64,000 nt of DNA from Rhyacichthys aspro (Eukaryota; Chordata; Actinopteri; Gobiiformes; Rhyacichthyidae), in NCBI GenBank assembly GCA_036850595.1, contig CM072158.1, positions 20,406,044-20,470,043 on the forward strand. The letters are read 5' to 3'. Below are positions 1 to 13,500 of this stretch, piece by piece. Position 1 is the first letter of the stretch. Each line of letters begins with the position of its first letter. The notes beneath the pieces are model-generated. The model was not told the DNA's origin. It saw nothing but the letters and a program-made list of their open reading frames with translations, and searched no databases. A program made the translations under genes and the position numbers.

Positions 1-686
1 TCTGCAGTCAGTAGTTCAATCTGGGCACATGCACGAAAAAGTAGTGGCCATTTGTTAAATCCTTGAGCTGATGGCATGACTGTAGTGACAGATGCCCCTC
101 CATTCTTGTTGTCCGGTTGATACAGTACGATTTGTTACTGATGAAATGTGTTTGTTCCCACTGAGCAGGATGGAATCAGTTATGTCATATAATGTTGTAC
201 AAGTTTCTATAAAAATATAAAGAAAATCTTTAATATTTAGTTGTCATGCTGTATATTAAAAAAAAGAAAAAAGAAATGAACAAAGGATAATGAAAGGCTA
301 GAGGTACTGCTGCCATAAACTATAAGAGAAGCAGATTTTTCCTGGTCATTTCTCATCTATCTAATATACAAAAATATAAATATAGAAAGCTGCACCATTT
401 TTTCCCCCACATTTTAAAGACTTAAGGTTCAAAACAAAGTCATTTTCCTCAAATGACTTGTTGATGTGTCCAAATGAACAGACAAGTAGCATCACACAAC
501 CAGTGGATCACCCACACACACAGCACGCACGCACGCACACACCCACCCACACACACCAGTATCATAGCTACATATCTTCTTTATGCTTTACCCCTTTCTT
601 CATGAGCATTAGACAGCTGCGTGTATTTAACTATATAAAAGCTTAAACATTTGCCTGCCATGTCTCATTTACCTGTGAATAAAATG

Positions 687-688
<2 letters not shown>

Positions 689-720
<32 letters not shown>

Positions 721-741
721 TATATATATATATATATATAT
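689..741. repeat. (TA)n microsatellite
   Basis: About 53 bp of TA repeats with one attcat interruption. Confidence 0.97.
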
Positions 742-3700
742 GTGGATCTGTGATGGTGATTCTTCAGTGCGCTGTGTGGGAGACAGATATTATTAGCAGA
801 GGAAGGAGAGATGTCTGTGGGCAGTAAAGAGTGACAGAGAGGAGACAAACAGCTGACTGTACACTCACTGTTCTGTACGGTTTTGGCTGAGATTCCATGA
901 TAATAGGAGGAAGGAAAGATCCAAAAATAAGTGTAATGTCCCATTTCCAGCACACCCCAATTGGGAGCAGGATAGTGGGACTGATCCTGAAGGATACCGT
1001 AAAACCCTTCAGTTGTACGATACAGCAACGTCATTTGGATGACAATGGATGCTGAAATCACAGAATAGTGTCTTGTGATGAACGATTTGACTTTTTTAAT
1101 GAAGAAAAGAGTCAATTTAAAATCCAAACAAACTTCATGTTGAAAATCTAGGGCACCAACTTAATGTAGCTCAGCTCATTATACTAATGCTGTGTGGTGA
1201 CACCACACTAGGCCACTATAAAAGGAGTGACTGTCCACATTAAATTATTAAACATATTTAAGCAACCATGTGTAACCTTTATCCAGCAGAGGACGCAGAT
1301 CACTCTTTGTGCAACACATGGATGTAGCGGCAGCCATCTTTGTTTACCAGTAGAGACGTATAGAACAGGCAAGAAAGAACATCTTCTGAACGTCTTCTGA
1401 AATACTAGGGTCATTTTAGTGTTTTGTACAAATATGACTCTGCTAGGGTCCAGTGTATTGTCCTGTTTTCTTAATTTTATGCGTAGTGTGGTAGAGTAAT
1501 CTCTCGTAACATGCCAATGTTGCAGCAAAAGTAAGTTACTTTGGAGGTATCTGTCCAGCTGAATGTACTGTGTCAGTAAGCTAGGCATGATTCTACATTT
1601 ACAGTTCTCATGACTAAGAACCATCGAAATGATTTTGAGAATATATGTTGATTTATATTAAAATTACATTAAGTTCTACTTAATGTAGTTTTAATATTGT
1701 TTACTTATATGGTTCATAAGTAAAATGTTGAAGGAAAGTGCAAATGGAATAGTTATATGTTAATGTAATAATATAAGAATAGTGGCATAAATAAATGTAA
1801 TCCCCTATATAGTATATTACTAGAAAGATCATTATGTACTGTTCCTTTCCTTTTCTTTGTGCTGTATATTGAGAACAGTGACCCACTGAATGCACCATGG
1901 CAGTGATGTCAAACTCATTTCAACGAAGAGTTACACTGAAAATATTACATCAAGTGCCAAAGATATTGGTAATTGAGAAATGTTTACTCAATGGATACTT
2001 ATCTTATTTCTTACTTCTACTTATCACCTGGCTGGCCAACTACATTGTGAGGGAAAGATTTGGCCTAGGTTTTACTAAAGTTTTAGCCAAAAGTAGAAAT
2101 AGTTAAGTATTAAATGCTGCAGTGTATATATTTCATGATAAGTCAACATGTTGATATGCGTAATATTGATTTTAATGGAGCTGTCAAGAGTTGTTTATGA
2201 CATAATGACATACATAATTTGAATCAGAAAGGTTCCATGAAGGACAGCTGCACACTGAGCTAAAGTCAGGTTGATGGGCTCTGCTTCTGGAGCAGAACAT
2301 TTAAGCTGATGTCAATTAAAATATGAGCTCAGTGGAGTAGCTGTGGCTGGAGACACTCTATGGCTGCATAATATAGGGATTAGAGAGAGACATTTATTTA
2401 TATACATACATTTATACATATGTTAAACAACAGCTTGGAATTCAGTTTATATTCCGGTATTCTCTGCAGACACTGATGCTTATGATAATACAGAGAATAA
2501 ATGAGAAATACATAATAGTATTTTGTGAAAGCATTATGAGAATCTTAATTGATGGTCCACACAGTATTGTCAGCACAACTCCAGTTTGGAGAAGCAGACA
2601 GGAGCAATGACTTGTGTTCTGTTGCAAATGGGATTAGAGAACTTCTGTCAGTACACTGTGCTACATTGAAGGGATTTACATGACTTTTTAAAATTATATG
2701 CTTGCTTTTTATTCTGCTCCTATGTAGATCTTACAATTCTCTAGAAGGTATGGGTAATGTCTAATTGTTTGCAATTTAAAAAACGCAATAATAACAACAA
2801 AGCCTACTTAATGTGTGCAGTCAGTGTGTGACCGGTTATAAATGCTCTCTAAGTGTGTTGGTCCCATTCTCAGCTCACATGCAGAGCAAAGACAAGCAAG
2901 AAAGATTTTTTTAGGCATTACATTTATGTCATCTTTTATTTCATTATTGCATTAAATTAAAAAAAATATTGTAATAGTTTTAAATCACCTGTTTCTGCTC
3001 TCCAGAAGTAGCTCCTCAGTATGACCAGTGTCTGAACCAAAATATGAAGCATTTCTCAGCAGCAGATATTGTGTAAATATCCCCCAAGCACCACATATTT
3101 AGATTAGACTTTGTCAGCTGTGTTCTCACAAGTTTTGACTCCTGACAAAGCTGTATTCAGGATTTTAGAATTGTCCTAAACTGTATGTGTTCTGCCTAAA
3201 TATCTTGTATGAGATATATAAATATATGTATTTTGGTATAGTAACCAGAATGATCAGGAAAATAGCCAATGGCATATAACCAAATTTGTCAAGAAAGTAC
3301 AGCCATCATCATGTCTCCTATCCTTTCATTATTACATTAAATGTTTTTATTATCTATGAGCTGATATGAAGTTAACCAGTTTTTTTTTTTTTGTTTTTTT
3401 TACAAAAGTAAGCTAAGACAATCAGCCTCTGAGTTAATTGTCAAAAATTGTCTGTCATTTCTTTAAACAGAAAAACCCCAGAGACCTCATTACTGCTTAT
3501 GGCCATATTACTACACAGTTACTAAATACTCAGCATTGTAAAGTATAGTTTTTTTCAGTTTTTCAATTTTGGTTAAAGAGCTTTTATTATAAGAAAAAAA
3601 TCCAGTTATGTTATTGTTGAATTTGATCACCAACTTTAAATATCATAATCCCATGCAGCTTCAATGATCATGATCTGGATACTGAAAGGCCAGACAGTGT

Positions 3701-4539
3701 ATTGTGTTTTTTTCTGGATAATGAAAGCTTCAATAAATAGTGTCTGTGGAGAGCGTCTGCACCTTTATCCTGTCAGTCACGAGAGCGTCCTGCTATACTC
3801 TGGCCTTTACTTATCTGTCTCTATCTCTGCTGCTCTGTCTCTCTTCATCACACTGCTGCTCTTTTTCATGACCTCCTTTTTCTCCTCATCTCTCTGGGCC
3901 CCGCTCAGTCCCATTATAGGGCCATGATGCCCTTAGTCCAGGACAGTGGGGATTCTGCTGTTAGTCACAGAATTGTATCAGAAGATAGAAAAATACAGAT
4001 GCATATCAGTAATAGACTGTCTTGCTCCTGTGATGCAGTCCTGTTATGTACATGGATTGTTTTCATTTTTATTTATTATATTTATTAGGTCTTGGAAGAA
4101 TATTGTTAATGTTGCTGTCTTGTTTCATGTTTTTAAGAAAATAAAGTTTAACAATAAAGTTGTTTTTTAGTTCTACCAAAACAGGTTTACATGATTTAAA
4201 ATAATTCAAAATTTATTTAAAGTTCTAGTACATTTTTGAAAAGTCTTAGTGTCTGTCTACTTTAAAAGCCCCTCACCCCAAGAAATCTCTGATTGGTCCA
4301 CTGCAGAGCCTTTTTCCCTTGTCCCACCCAAGCTCTTTTTTTCTTTTTTTTCGATTGGCTGGATTTGTGACTCACAAAAGCTGTAAAATCATCAAAATGT
4401 TCCACCAGGATCAGCCATGTGACTCTCCCATAGAACTGTTTCCATTACATCCTGGAAGAACTATTGTGTATAATTGGCCTTGGTTATGTTTTATGCATTA
4501 GTGTGTTGTAGAAACAGCAACATTAAACTGAAGCTTCAT

Positions 4540-4700
4540 ATAAGCCTTGTTTCCACTGGAGCGGTACGGTGCGGGTTGCTTCTGGCACGTTTCCATTATC
4601 AAAATGGGTGTGTCTGTCTGTGTGATCTGCTTTGGAAAAGTTGGAGCTAAACAATGCAGTCAGCTGATTGGACGATAGATAATCCTCACTCAAGCAAAAA
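4540..4700. repeat. probable interspersed repeat (gtttccactggagcggtacgg)
   Basis: The cttgtttccactggagcgg, tacggtgcgg segment and the following gctgattggacga look like repetitive fish DNA I have seen before, but no second copy is in this window. Confidence 0.25.
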
Positions 4701-5049
4701 CATTAAACTGCAATATCTTTAAAATAAATTACACCTTGCTTCTGTGATAAACATCATATTCCAATAGAAAACATGACAAATGTTTGACTTTTTCAACAAA
4801 GCTAGTGTTTATTATCAAAAGCTGTTTCTGGTTTTAAACAGAGCCAACATTGCCCTCACTTCATAAATTTAAACATTTTATTTACTGTATCATCTACACT
4901 GCATTAAACATAGAACCAGTGCCTCAAATATTTAGACATTCAGTTATAGGAAAAATTGGCGCAGCTCGATGAATTTAATGTTCTGAAAACTGGGAATAAA
5001 CAGAAACAGTTCAGTGTTTACTGCAGCAGCTGTACCTTCAGCCTCTCAC

Positions 5050-5160
5050 TGCTCCACACCAGATCAAGTCAAATCAAGTTTATTTTTAAAGCTCATTTAA
5101 AAGAACCTCAGATGACCAAGTTAAAAGTAAAAAAGATTAAATAAGACAAGATAAAAATTA
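5050..5160. repeat. probable interspersed repeat (tcaaatcaagtttattttta)
   Basis: agtcaaatcaagtttatttt, then aaagctcatttaaaagaacc, is a pattern common in teleost intergenic DNA. Class unknown. Confidence 0.3.
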
Positions 5161-7609
5161 GAGTAAATATACAATAAAAGCTGCAGTAAAAGCCAAGCCG
5201 TCCCACTTAACCAGTGTTGAAGTGTTTCCAACACCCGGATTTACTCTGGTATTTACTGTATATTAATAATTGACAGTGCATCCATGTTTCAAAAAGTCAG
5301 CTTCAGATATGTTTTATATCTCAAACAGAGACACAGCTTTGTGTTCTGTTCACAGATACACTGTTTTAAAGGGACATAAAAGAGAAACAAAAGTACTTTG
5401 TGGATTCGTTATTTTTTTTTTTTTTAATTAAAAGCTTGCTTATTTGACTTTTCAGGATGTGTACACGCTAAAAGACAAAATGAGACACATTCTGATCCAA
5501 CTTACATCGGACTGTTAGGCTGTGATGTGTTTGTGCTGATGTGATGTTAATGTTTTCACCTGACGGGACTGTACTCTGCCACAAACTGGATATTTAAAAC
5601 CAGTTACACATTTTTCATGCTTAATGTGGTTGAATGAAACCATTTAAAAGTCATATAACATTGTGTAAAGTAGCTGGAGCTAAAAGGCAAAGCAGATCTG
5701 TAACTGCAGTGTGCTCTCCCCAAGCCCACAGTAACATGATGCAGCACTATGGTATTTGAGTTTTTCTGAGACACTGCTGGACTGCTTTAATTCCGTGTGT
5801 GAGTGACTCTCCTCAGATTTAATGTGCTGGGCCTGACCTGCTGCATGCTCTGAATATGTAGATTAATAATGCAGAGCTGTTGATCACACTGAATGATTAA
5901 TGACAGACAGGTCATGATGCAGCTCACCAGACGAGACGCATTAAAGTGTCCAGTGAGTGCACGTCCAGCAAACTGCTTTAGAGGACAAACCTGCCAGTAT
6001 CAAGCATCACGGTCAAACTGTGTATCAAAATATAACAATGATACAGAATCACACACAGTTATTTTGGATCTATTCAAATGTGGACTGTGTAACTTTTGGT
6101 CTTTTTGGCGACATCTGGTGTTGAGAATGCATATTGCATATCCACACCTCACATCTTCCTTTTGAAAGCATGAGAACAGATATGGCAGTCCTGGGACATG
6201 TTGTTGTCTGTAAACAAACCCAGAGGAAACAGGTCTTAAGGTGAGTCCACCTGAAAAATAAAAAAATAATAAAAAATAAGCAAATCAATCTTACCAATAC
6301 ATTTGGTAAACTTTTGAAATAAGAAACTTGAGAGTGCTTCTCCTCCAGCAGTGCTTCATTTATCCTCTCTGGGCAGCTGTAAAGACAGGAAGTTTGATGG
6401 AGACATTTTGTTGATTTTAATCTTCATGAAAACAGTTTTGATTGATATGTACCATTTTGTTCAACAAACACACAGTCTACCCATAAGTAAAAAGTATACA
6501 TTCTTACATACAGTAGTTTTGTCTTTTTGCCACTTTTATACTGAGGGAAATTCAATTGTAAATTAAAATAACAAAACAAAGTGGACTGGTTTTCACTGAA
6601 ACATGAAACAATCCTGTCTTTTTATGACATTAGAAAGTCATGTGAGAAATAGTATATGAACATAGCTGTAAATATAAAGATATGATTAGCATAAAACACT
6701 CTTATCACTCACAGATTATTAGTTAGGGCTAAAAAGTATTGACGTCTTATTTAAATGATTGTACCACTACGACACTGACAAACAAACACAGTTGTATATG
6801 TCATGACCTTTAGAGTTCTATGCTCCATTTTTCACTCTTCTGTTCCAGGGACCACAGCTCTCAGTGGCTTGAGGCTCCGATCGATCATGTGACATAACAC
6901 CACATCGATCTTTGCTACAATGTCATGCCTCTTTTACCTTTTTCTGCAGCAGGACATGACTTCAGTGCCATGTAATAACATCAAACAATATAAAATATGA
7001 GGAAAATGGTGCTTTTTAGTTTGAGAATCCCTCCATGCAGATATGATGAAGCAGTGCATGTTGGGTTGCCGTGTGGGCTGATAGAGATGATGCGAACTGA
7101 CGGCTGACCCTGCAGCTGAGGGGACATTAGAATCAGGAGAAAACCTTGCTGTGGAGCAGTCTACTGAAAGTGAACAGCCTCATTTGTCCACATTAGCTTT
7201 TGTTCGGCAGATTTTGTTTTTTAGTGTTTTTCACCCGGAACAGTCTCAGAGAATAGTTGTCACAATTTCATATTTACTGTGTATTGTGCAGACTGTTGCT
7301 CAGGACACAAAAATAATGTCTCTAACCCATAACTCCTCTTTTCAGACTCTTGCAATAACACGGGATTTATGATATATGGTGCAGCCATAGTAACATAGAT
7401 GGGTTATTGTGTGTCATATTTCACAAACTTTTATTCAAGGTTTGTACAAATACCTGTCTAATGTCAACATAATCTGTATTTTTTGAATGTTACTCACCAA
7501 TATTTCTGAACATGTTGCGTAGATACATTACTTTTGCAAGTTTAAGGTGCAGCATTTGTCTCTGATCTACGAGAGCGGCTGTGACTGAACCCTTGTTCCC
7601 CGTCTGCAG

Positions 7610-7742
7610 GTCTTCAACACCTACTCTAACGAGGACTATGACCGTCGTAACGAGGAGGTGGACCCAGTGGCCTCGTCAGCGGAGTATGAGCTGGAGAAGA
7701 GGGTGGAGAAGCTGGAGCTCTTCCCTGTGGAGCTGGAGAAAG
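7610..7742 (+). CDS. ppp1r9a: ppp1r9a exon w1 (pre-PDZ)
   Basis: Acceptor ctgcag, donor gttggt. It encodes residues 1-44 of the visible part, starting VFNTYSNEDYDRRNEE and ending LELFPVELEK, the strongly conserved neurabin/spinophilin stretch between the PP1-binding segment and the PDZ domain. It begins in phase 0 and ends in phase 1. Confidence 0.95.
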
Positions 7743-10528
7743 GTTGGTACACTCGGGTGGAGGTGGATCCTGTCCACCATCCTAGCCTGCACACGTCTCC
7801 CACAGTCCTGTTAGGAAAAGGATGTCTGTTGTAGTTGTCAGGGATACAAAATAGCTCCTCAACCTACAGCCTATATGTTCTAGTTGTTCTAGAAATGCTG
7901 CCAAAATCCACAGCGTGCGCTACAAGAGAATGGAATAGTATTCTGGTGTCTCTTGTCCTCAGGGGGTTTTCTGCATCTGCACCAAAAATAGACTCCCCAC
8001 TACCCACGGGATGTTGTATCTGCTCCTCTGAATAATGAATGTTAGACAGAGAGAGGTGACTTTACAGGACAGGGGGATTCCACTGAACACACCCGGGCTT
8101 CATTTAAAGGCCCGGGTCATGCACACACATTATTTCAATAGCTCTTTCATTTAGCATCATTGTTACTAAGGTATTTTTGACTACAGACAAGGGTACTGGT
8201 ATACAGGTACGCTTACAACACAAAAATCTGAAATGCGTAACAGCAGTTATATCACTAAGTGCATTTTGTGTATCATCTTTCTCCTTTGTCTGAGTTAAAC
8301 TTTGTCAAAGCAAGTGAAATCTCTCGGGCATTATAAACTGGTAGCCTGCCATTTTGAGCACACTGCTGCTTTCTTAATTGCTTGCCTGTGTGATTGGCCT
8401 TGGGTAACATTGGCTGTAAGAGGTGTAAAGAGTAAAAAGTAGCCCCAGTAAGTCAAGATTAAACCAGTTTCATCCGAGGAACTGACAAAAATGTGCTCCA
8501 CTGAAAATAGGCTTGGAAAATACTGCAATCTGGTTTACAATCTCCAGAACAGTGCTTTAACGTTCAAAAACTGAAGATTGGAAATAAAAAAAAAAAACAG
8601 TGATCCAGACACCTGTTTACAGCCTGCTTGTATTTATTGCAACACAGTCAAAGTTTTTGGAGTTTGAAAGATTTTGATTCTATTTTAAATGTTTTTTTTA
8701 AGAACAGTGTTGATAATTGAAGTAAAAGGTCATGTGACAATTGTTTTACTCCCTGTGCGTTTACAGATGAGGACGGTCTGGGCATCAGTATCATCGGGAT
8801 GGGAGTCGGAGCTGACGCGGGGCTGGAGAAACTAGGCATCTTTGTCAAAACGGTGATTGAAGGAGGAGCAGCTGAGAGAGACGGCAGGTGAGATCCTCGA
8901 CACCACTATCACCACAACACTAATGCTTCTCTGTGCACAATGATGGGTTAAAGCTGTTTACCCATGCTGCAAAACATGGTCTCACTATCTCCATCAAAGA
9001 TACTTTTATCAATCTATATATAATTTAATCTGATACCAGTACAAGTACCGTGACCAGGGCTGGAAATAACAATAACAGCCTATCATTTAAAATATATCTA
9101 AAACAAAGGCTGCACAACAATCCTCAGTTGCTTCTTATGATGCAAGGCTCTAATTTAGAGGAGGTTAACTAGATTAAATGACTAGGTATCACAGTAGATC
9201 ACCATCATTTTTCATCTCAACCCTACAATCAGTAAAATGTGGTGCTGTTTTAGAAGATGCTCTTCTTTTGTTACTTATTTTGTTATGACAAATGTACGTT
9301 CATTAGTGTTGTCTCATTTAGAATACGGCTTAGTCATCTAAAGGTCAACTGCAAAGAAAACAGACTTAAAAAGGTCCAAAATAAAACCACTCTCCTAATT
9401 TTTTGATGTTCATACTCCGCCAGTGTCAGCGAGAAGGTCCTGAGTTTGACTCCATGGCCAGTAACTGTGCCAATAATTTTTCTTGGTACTAACCGGAGCC
9501 TATAGTGCATGTTAACTGATGTTTGTGGTGGAAACTGGAGTACCCAGAGAAAACCAGGGGAATCAGGGATATAAGAGAAGAATTTGTCCAAATGTAACCG
9601 AGATGGAGGAGGAAGTGAAACCTTTGAGGATGAATAAGACATTAGGAAAATGAGAAACATTTATCCTCTTGTGAAATGACAGCACAATCTCATTTGCAGC
9701 TGAGTGGGAGATGTGAGTGTGAAGGGGGCAGAGATGAGAGGAGCATCAGAGCCAGCATTCTGAGCCTGGTTCTTGTTGGAGTCTAAAGCCATCACTCTCT
9801 GAGCATTACATACAAGAGCAATATGCCACAATTCTGTAAAAAAAATTCCACATTTGATCTAAATGTTGTTCTAGTAAGTGTCCTATGAAACCATTTGTTG
9901 GTGGTGTTTTTAAAAATGATCACTGTCAATGTATTTCCAGGACAAAGAGTAATCAAACAACTGAACTCAAAATATAAGAAGTAGTATGGTAAGAAGAATA
10001 AAATAAACAATCTACTAGAAAAAAAAGACCTAGGGCACGAACACAGCTACAGCCCTGTTCCCCTGCTTATTTTGTTTGTACTCTCCTCTGTCTCCGGGTA
10101 AAACGGTCCAAAACTCTGCTGTGTCTGCTGTTCTGTCATTTAGTGCTATTCTGCAAATCCATCACAGAGCACTTCACCTGTGTCAGCAGCAGTGTATTTG
10201 TCTATGAGCTGTGCCTTATGAGTGATGCTGTATATGTTTCCCCAGGATTAAGGTGAACGACCAGATCGTCGAGGTGGATGGGACCAGTCTGGTGGGCGTC
10301 ACTCAGAGCTTCGCTGCGTCCGTCTTGAGGAACACATCAGGAATCGTCCGGTAAGAGCCTCTTCTGAGGAGCTGAGGATTATGATAAGATTAAAGAAGTG
10401 TGTCAGTCAGTCATCAGCCTTGGGACCCACTGCCAGTTCTCTGTGTCGCACATAATTAATCCGACACATGGCACACTCAAGGATCGTAAATTCTTCTTCT
10501 GTGTTCATGTGTTCAATATATATATATA

Positions 10529-10567
<39 letters not shown>

Positions 10568-13500
10568 CTCTTTGGGCCACACAATGGGGAAATAAACCTG
10601 GAAGCCAAAAACTTTGTTGACGTGCTGCGCCAATGAGTAACCTTCACTGAAAACATTTGAAAGACATTTTAAATTTTTTCTCATTCAGTATCATGTTCTA
10701 ATAATACTATAAATACATAATAAATGATAATACACGAGCTAAGCTCATAACATATAAGAGGAAAAAGGAGCAAACACACACACAGCAGGACTGTTTACTG
10801 CTGTGTTTGGCTTGGCCTTCTCTGCATCTCAAATTTTGATTTGCTCTCGCTGTTGCTTGTGGTTTAGTCTGTTTTCATGGTTGTGACATTAATGCCCTTT
10901 CATTTTCTGCTGTGTCTTATATTTTCTTCTTTTCTTTAATTCTTCGAGACTTTTATTTACTGAATGCAAAAAAAAATAAAAACAAAAAACCGATTGAGTA
11001 TGGCAGGGACAGTTTAGTCAGCTGGGCCAGTGTAATGACATCACTTTATACTGTGTACAACAAATGAGTATAAAATACTATGTAAGTATTGACAATAATT
11101 GCCAGAAGGCAACAACACAATTTTTTGTGTTGTTGCAATTTTTCCACAATTTTTGTGATTAAAATATTTTCACTCTAGTAGGAAGTTAACACATCAAGGA
11201 AGCAGTTATGCACACTGCCCATGTAACTCTTAACAGCTATGAAACCAGAACTGACAAAGTCCCTTGGATGAGGGATGAAACGTCTTCACCTCAAACCTAC
11301 ATCCAGATGCTTTCTCAGCAAACCTTTTCTTAAGTATGTCCTAGATGACTGAGAACCTCCACAGACATCCTGCAAGTAATGGAGCCTGTCCAGTGTCTTT
11401 ACTGTAATGGACAAATGAGAGTCCGGAGAGACGTCCACACTCTTTCACTTTTTTTAAAAGCACATGGTTGTGCCCAACTATATCAACTATATACTACTAT
11501 ATCAAAAATATTAGAATATTTTATTTTTATCTAACCTTTATTTATCCAGGAAAGTCACACTGAGATTCAAATCTCTTTTGCAGGTGAGTCCTGGCCCAAT
11601 GGGGGGAGGGGGGTCTATTGTACATGTCTTTTGGTGGAGCACCAGGATGAAACCTACGCAGACACAGGGAGAACATACAAACTCCACACAGAAAGGCCCT
11701 CTTCTGACTGGGGATCAAACCCAGGACCTTGTTGCTGTGAGGCAGTAGTGCTAACCACTCTTCCACCGTGCCGCCAATGTATCTAGACATCTAGTCTTAT
11801 TGCATGATTTATTCCAACTATCGATAGTACAGTATTTAATATTATTATTAGTATTAATACCTTTATATTCCTGGTAAATAGCCTCTGAGTGTAGACATAT
11901 CCACTCAGTCCTATTTTCTACACATCCTCTGTGTGTCTCAGCTGTGGAAATAGAGATGTGTGTTTGTTCAGAAAGGAGCTATTGACAGCCGTGTCCAGGA
12001 CTATAGGCCAGGCATATGCTGTTTACTTGACTAATATTGACCAGAAAGTTTTATATTTCCACTCTCACGGATGTGGTTGTATAAGATAAGATCATCTGTC
12101 TTTGTGTGGTAACAAATACAGTCAATTATTAAAAAGAAGGCCATGTTGAAACTGTTATGATTCACGAGCCAAATGACAACATACAATACAGGTTTTATTA
12201 TGAATGTGCAGTTGTAAGGCTGTTACTCTGCATTGACTAAGTTCAGATAAGGTTATGGCAGGCATGTGATGAGATTCAACCAGGAAGTCAGAGCAGCTGT
12301 AACGGTGAACAGTGCTGCTGAGAAATAAATCCTGTCCATTTCCTATTTCAATGGGAATCACACAAACCAGTGAAGGTACAAACAACTCAAGAGTAACCAC
12401 GTTTAAGCAGAGCCCATCTTCAATAACACGTTGTAAGTCCCTGTCGAAGCCTGTGTAATGTCCTCCACAGAGCGCTCTCTGACCGGGAGTGAACTAGTGC
12501 ATGGGATGTGAGCGGTGCTAATTATTATCCAACCTCCAACCTATTTTCCCTCCGAGCTTCCATCATCGCCCACACTCCTCCTCAGTGAATCCTCCTCTGT
12601 GTCATCACCAAAGCTTTTACTGTCAGCTGTCCTACATTTGCCATTTCAGCTAAATTTAACCCACATTCAGCAGCACATCACTCAGGTTTAGCCACAAGTC
12701 ACATTTACAAGTCCTCTCACAGAGGATGAGATGAATACTAAAGACTCAATATTAAGAAGTGACCTTAGGTGACTATTGCATATAAATCCTCTCTGGATGA
12801 TTGTGTACAGCCTCAGTTTAATTAGGATCTCTAATATATTGGATAACTAAAATGGGAAAAAACTTACACAACACTTTTTTCAGTTCTCCTCACTAAAAGA
12901 TTATTTGTTGAACATTTCAACGACAAAGAGGACTTGCAATATTTAATTGTTTGTTTTACAATGAAAATGCATATTTTCTACATCATCTATTGTATATATT
13001 ATACACTTCTGGTGCATGGTCTGGCCTGTGACTTTTTTTATTTTCTGACCACTACATGTCCTGTACATACTTCCATTCTCTTCCATTCTTACAGCTCCAC
13101 CAGTGATATTTTCCAGAGTACAGTTATCTTATAGTAGTGACTGGGGGTCTCTCTCCCTCCTTCATGTATGAGGAGGGGGCTGTTTTCAGGTCAGCTGCTC
13201 CTCCTCACGCCCCACTGTCCTGTCCACCGCCTGGGCCTGTACAGTGTAGTTCCCTCACATGTGGATCAGACAGGGCTCTCTGCTGGAGCGGAAAACCATG
13301 GCTCCTTCAGAAATCTCTGAAGTGAGTGCTCTTGATCAGACCACTCTCCTGCCTTCACCCTAACACATCCACGAAGAGGAAGGTCAAAATTATTCTCAGA
13401 TATCTGTCATACTTTAGGAGAATAAAAAAGACATGATGTAAAAACTGCCAAAGAAGAATTTGTGTGGACTATTTTATCATAGTATATAAAGAGCTCTAGT

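Larger units (their letters stand above)
1..7609 (+). other. ppp1r9a intron (5' end outside window)
   Basis: No coding exon recognised. It contains the (TA)n tract, a CA-rich stretch near 517-560, two possible repeats near 4540 and 5050, and a CTCF-like match with one mismatch at 1283-1296. Otherwise AT-rich sequence with random short ORFs. Confidence 0.6.

Noticed and set aside
669..1127. 152-codon open frame on the - strand
   Set aside because: Its start is a Tyr-Ile run from the (TA)n tract and the rest has no recognisable domain or splice support.
1208..1624. 138-codon open frame on the - strand
   Set aside because: No domain, no homology I recognise, AT-rich intron context; consistent with chance.
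11535..11790. A functional tRNA gene
   Set aside because: A- and B-box-like motifs exist, but no cloverleaf can be folded from the flanks and the module recurs as a decayed repeat.
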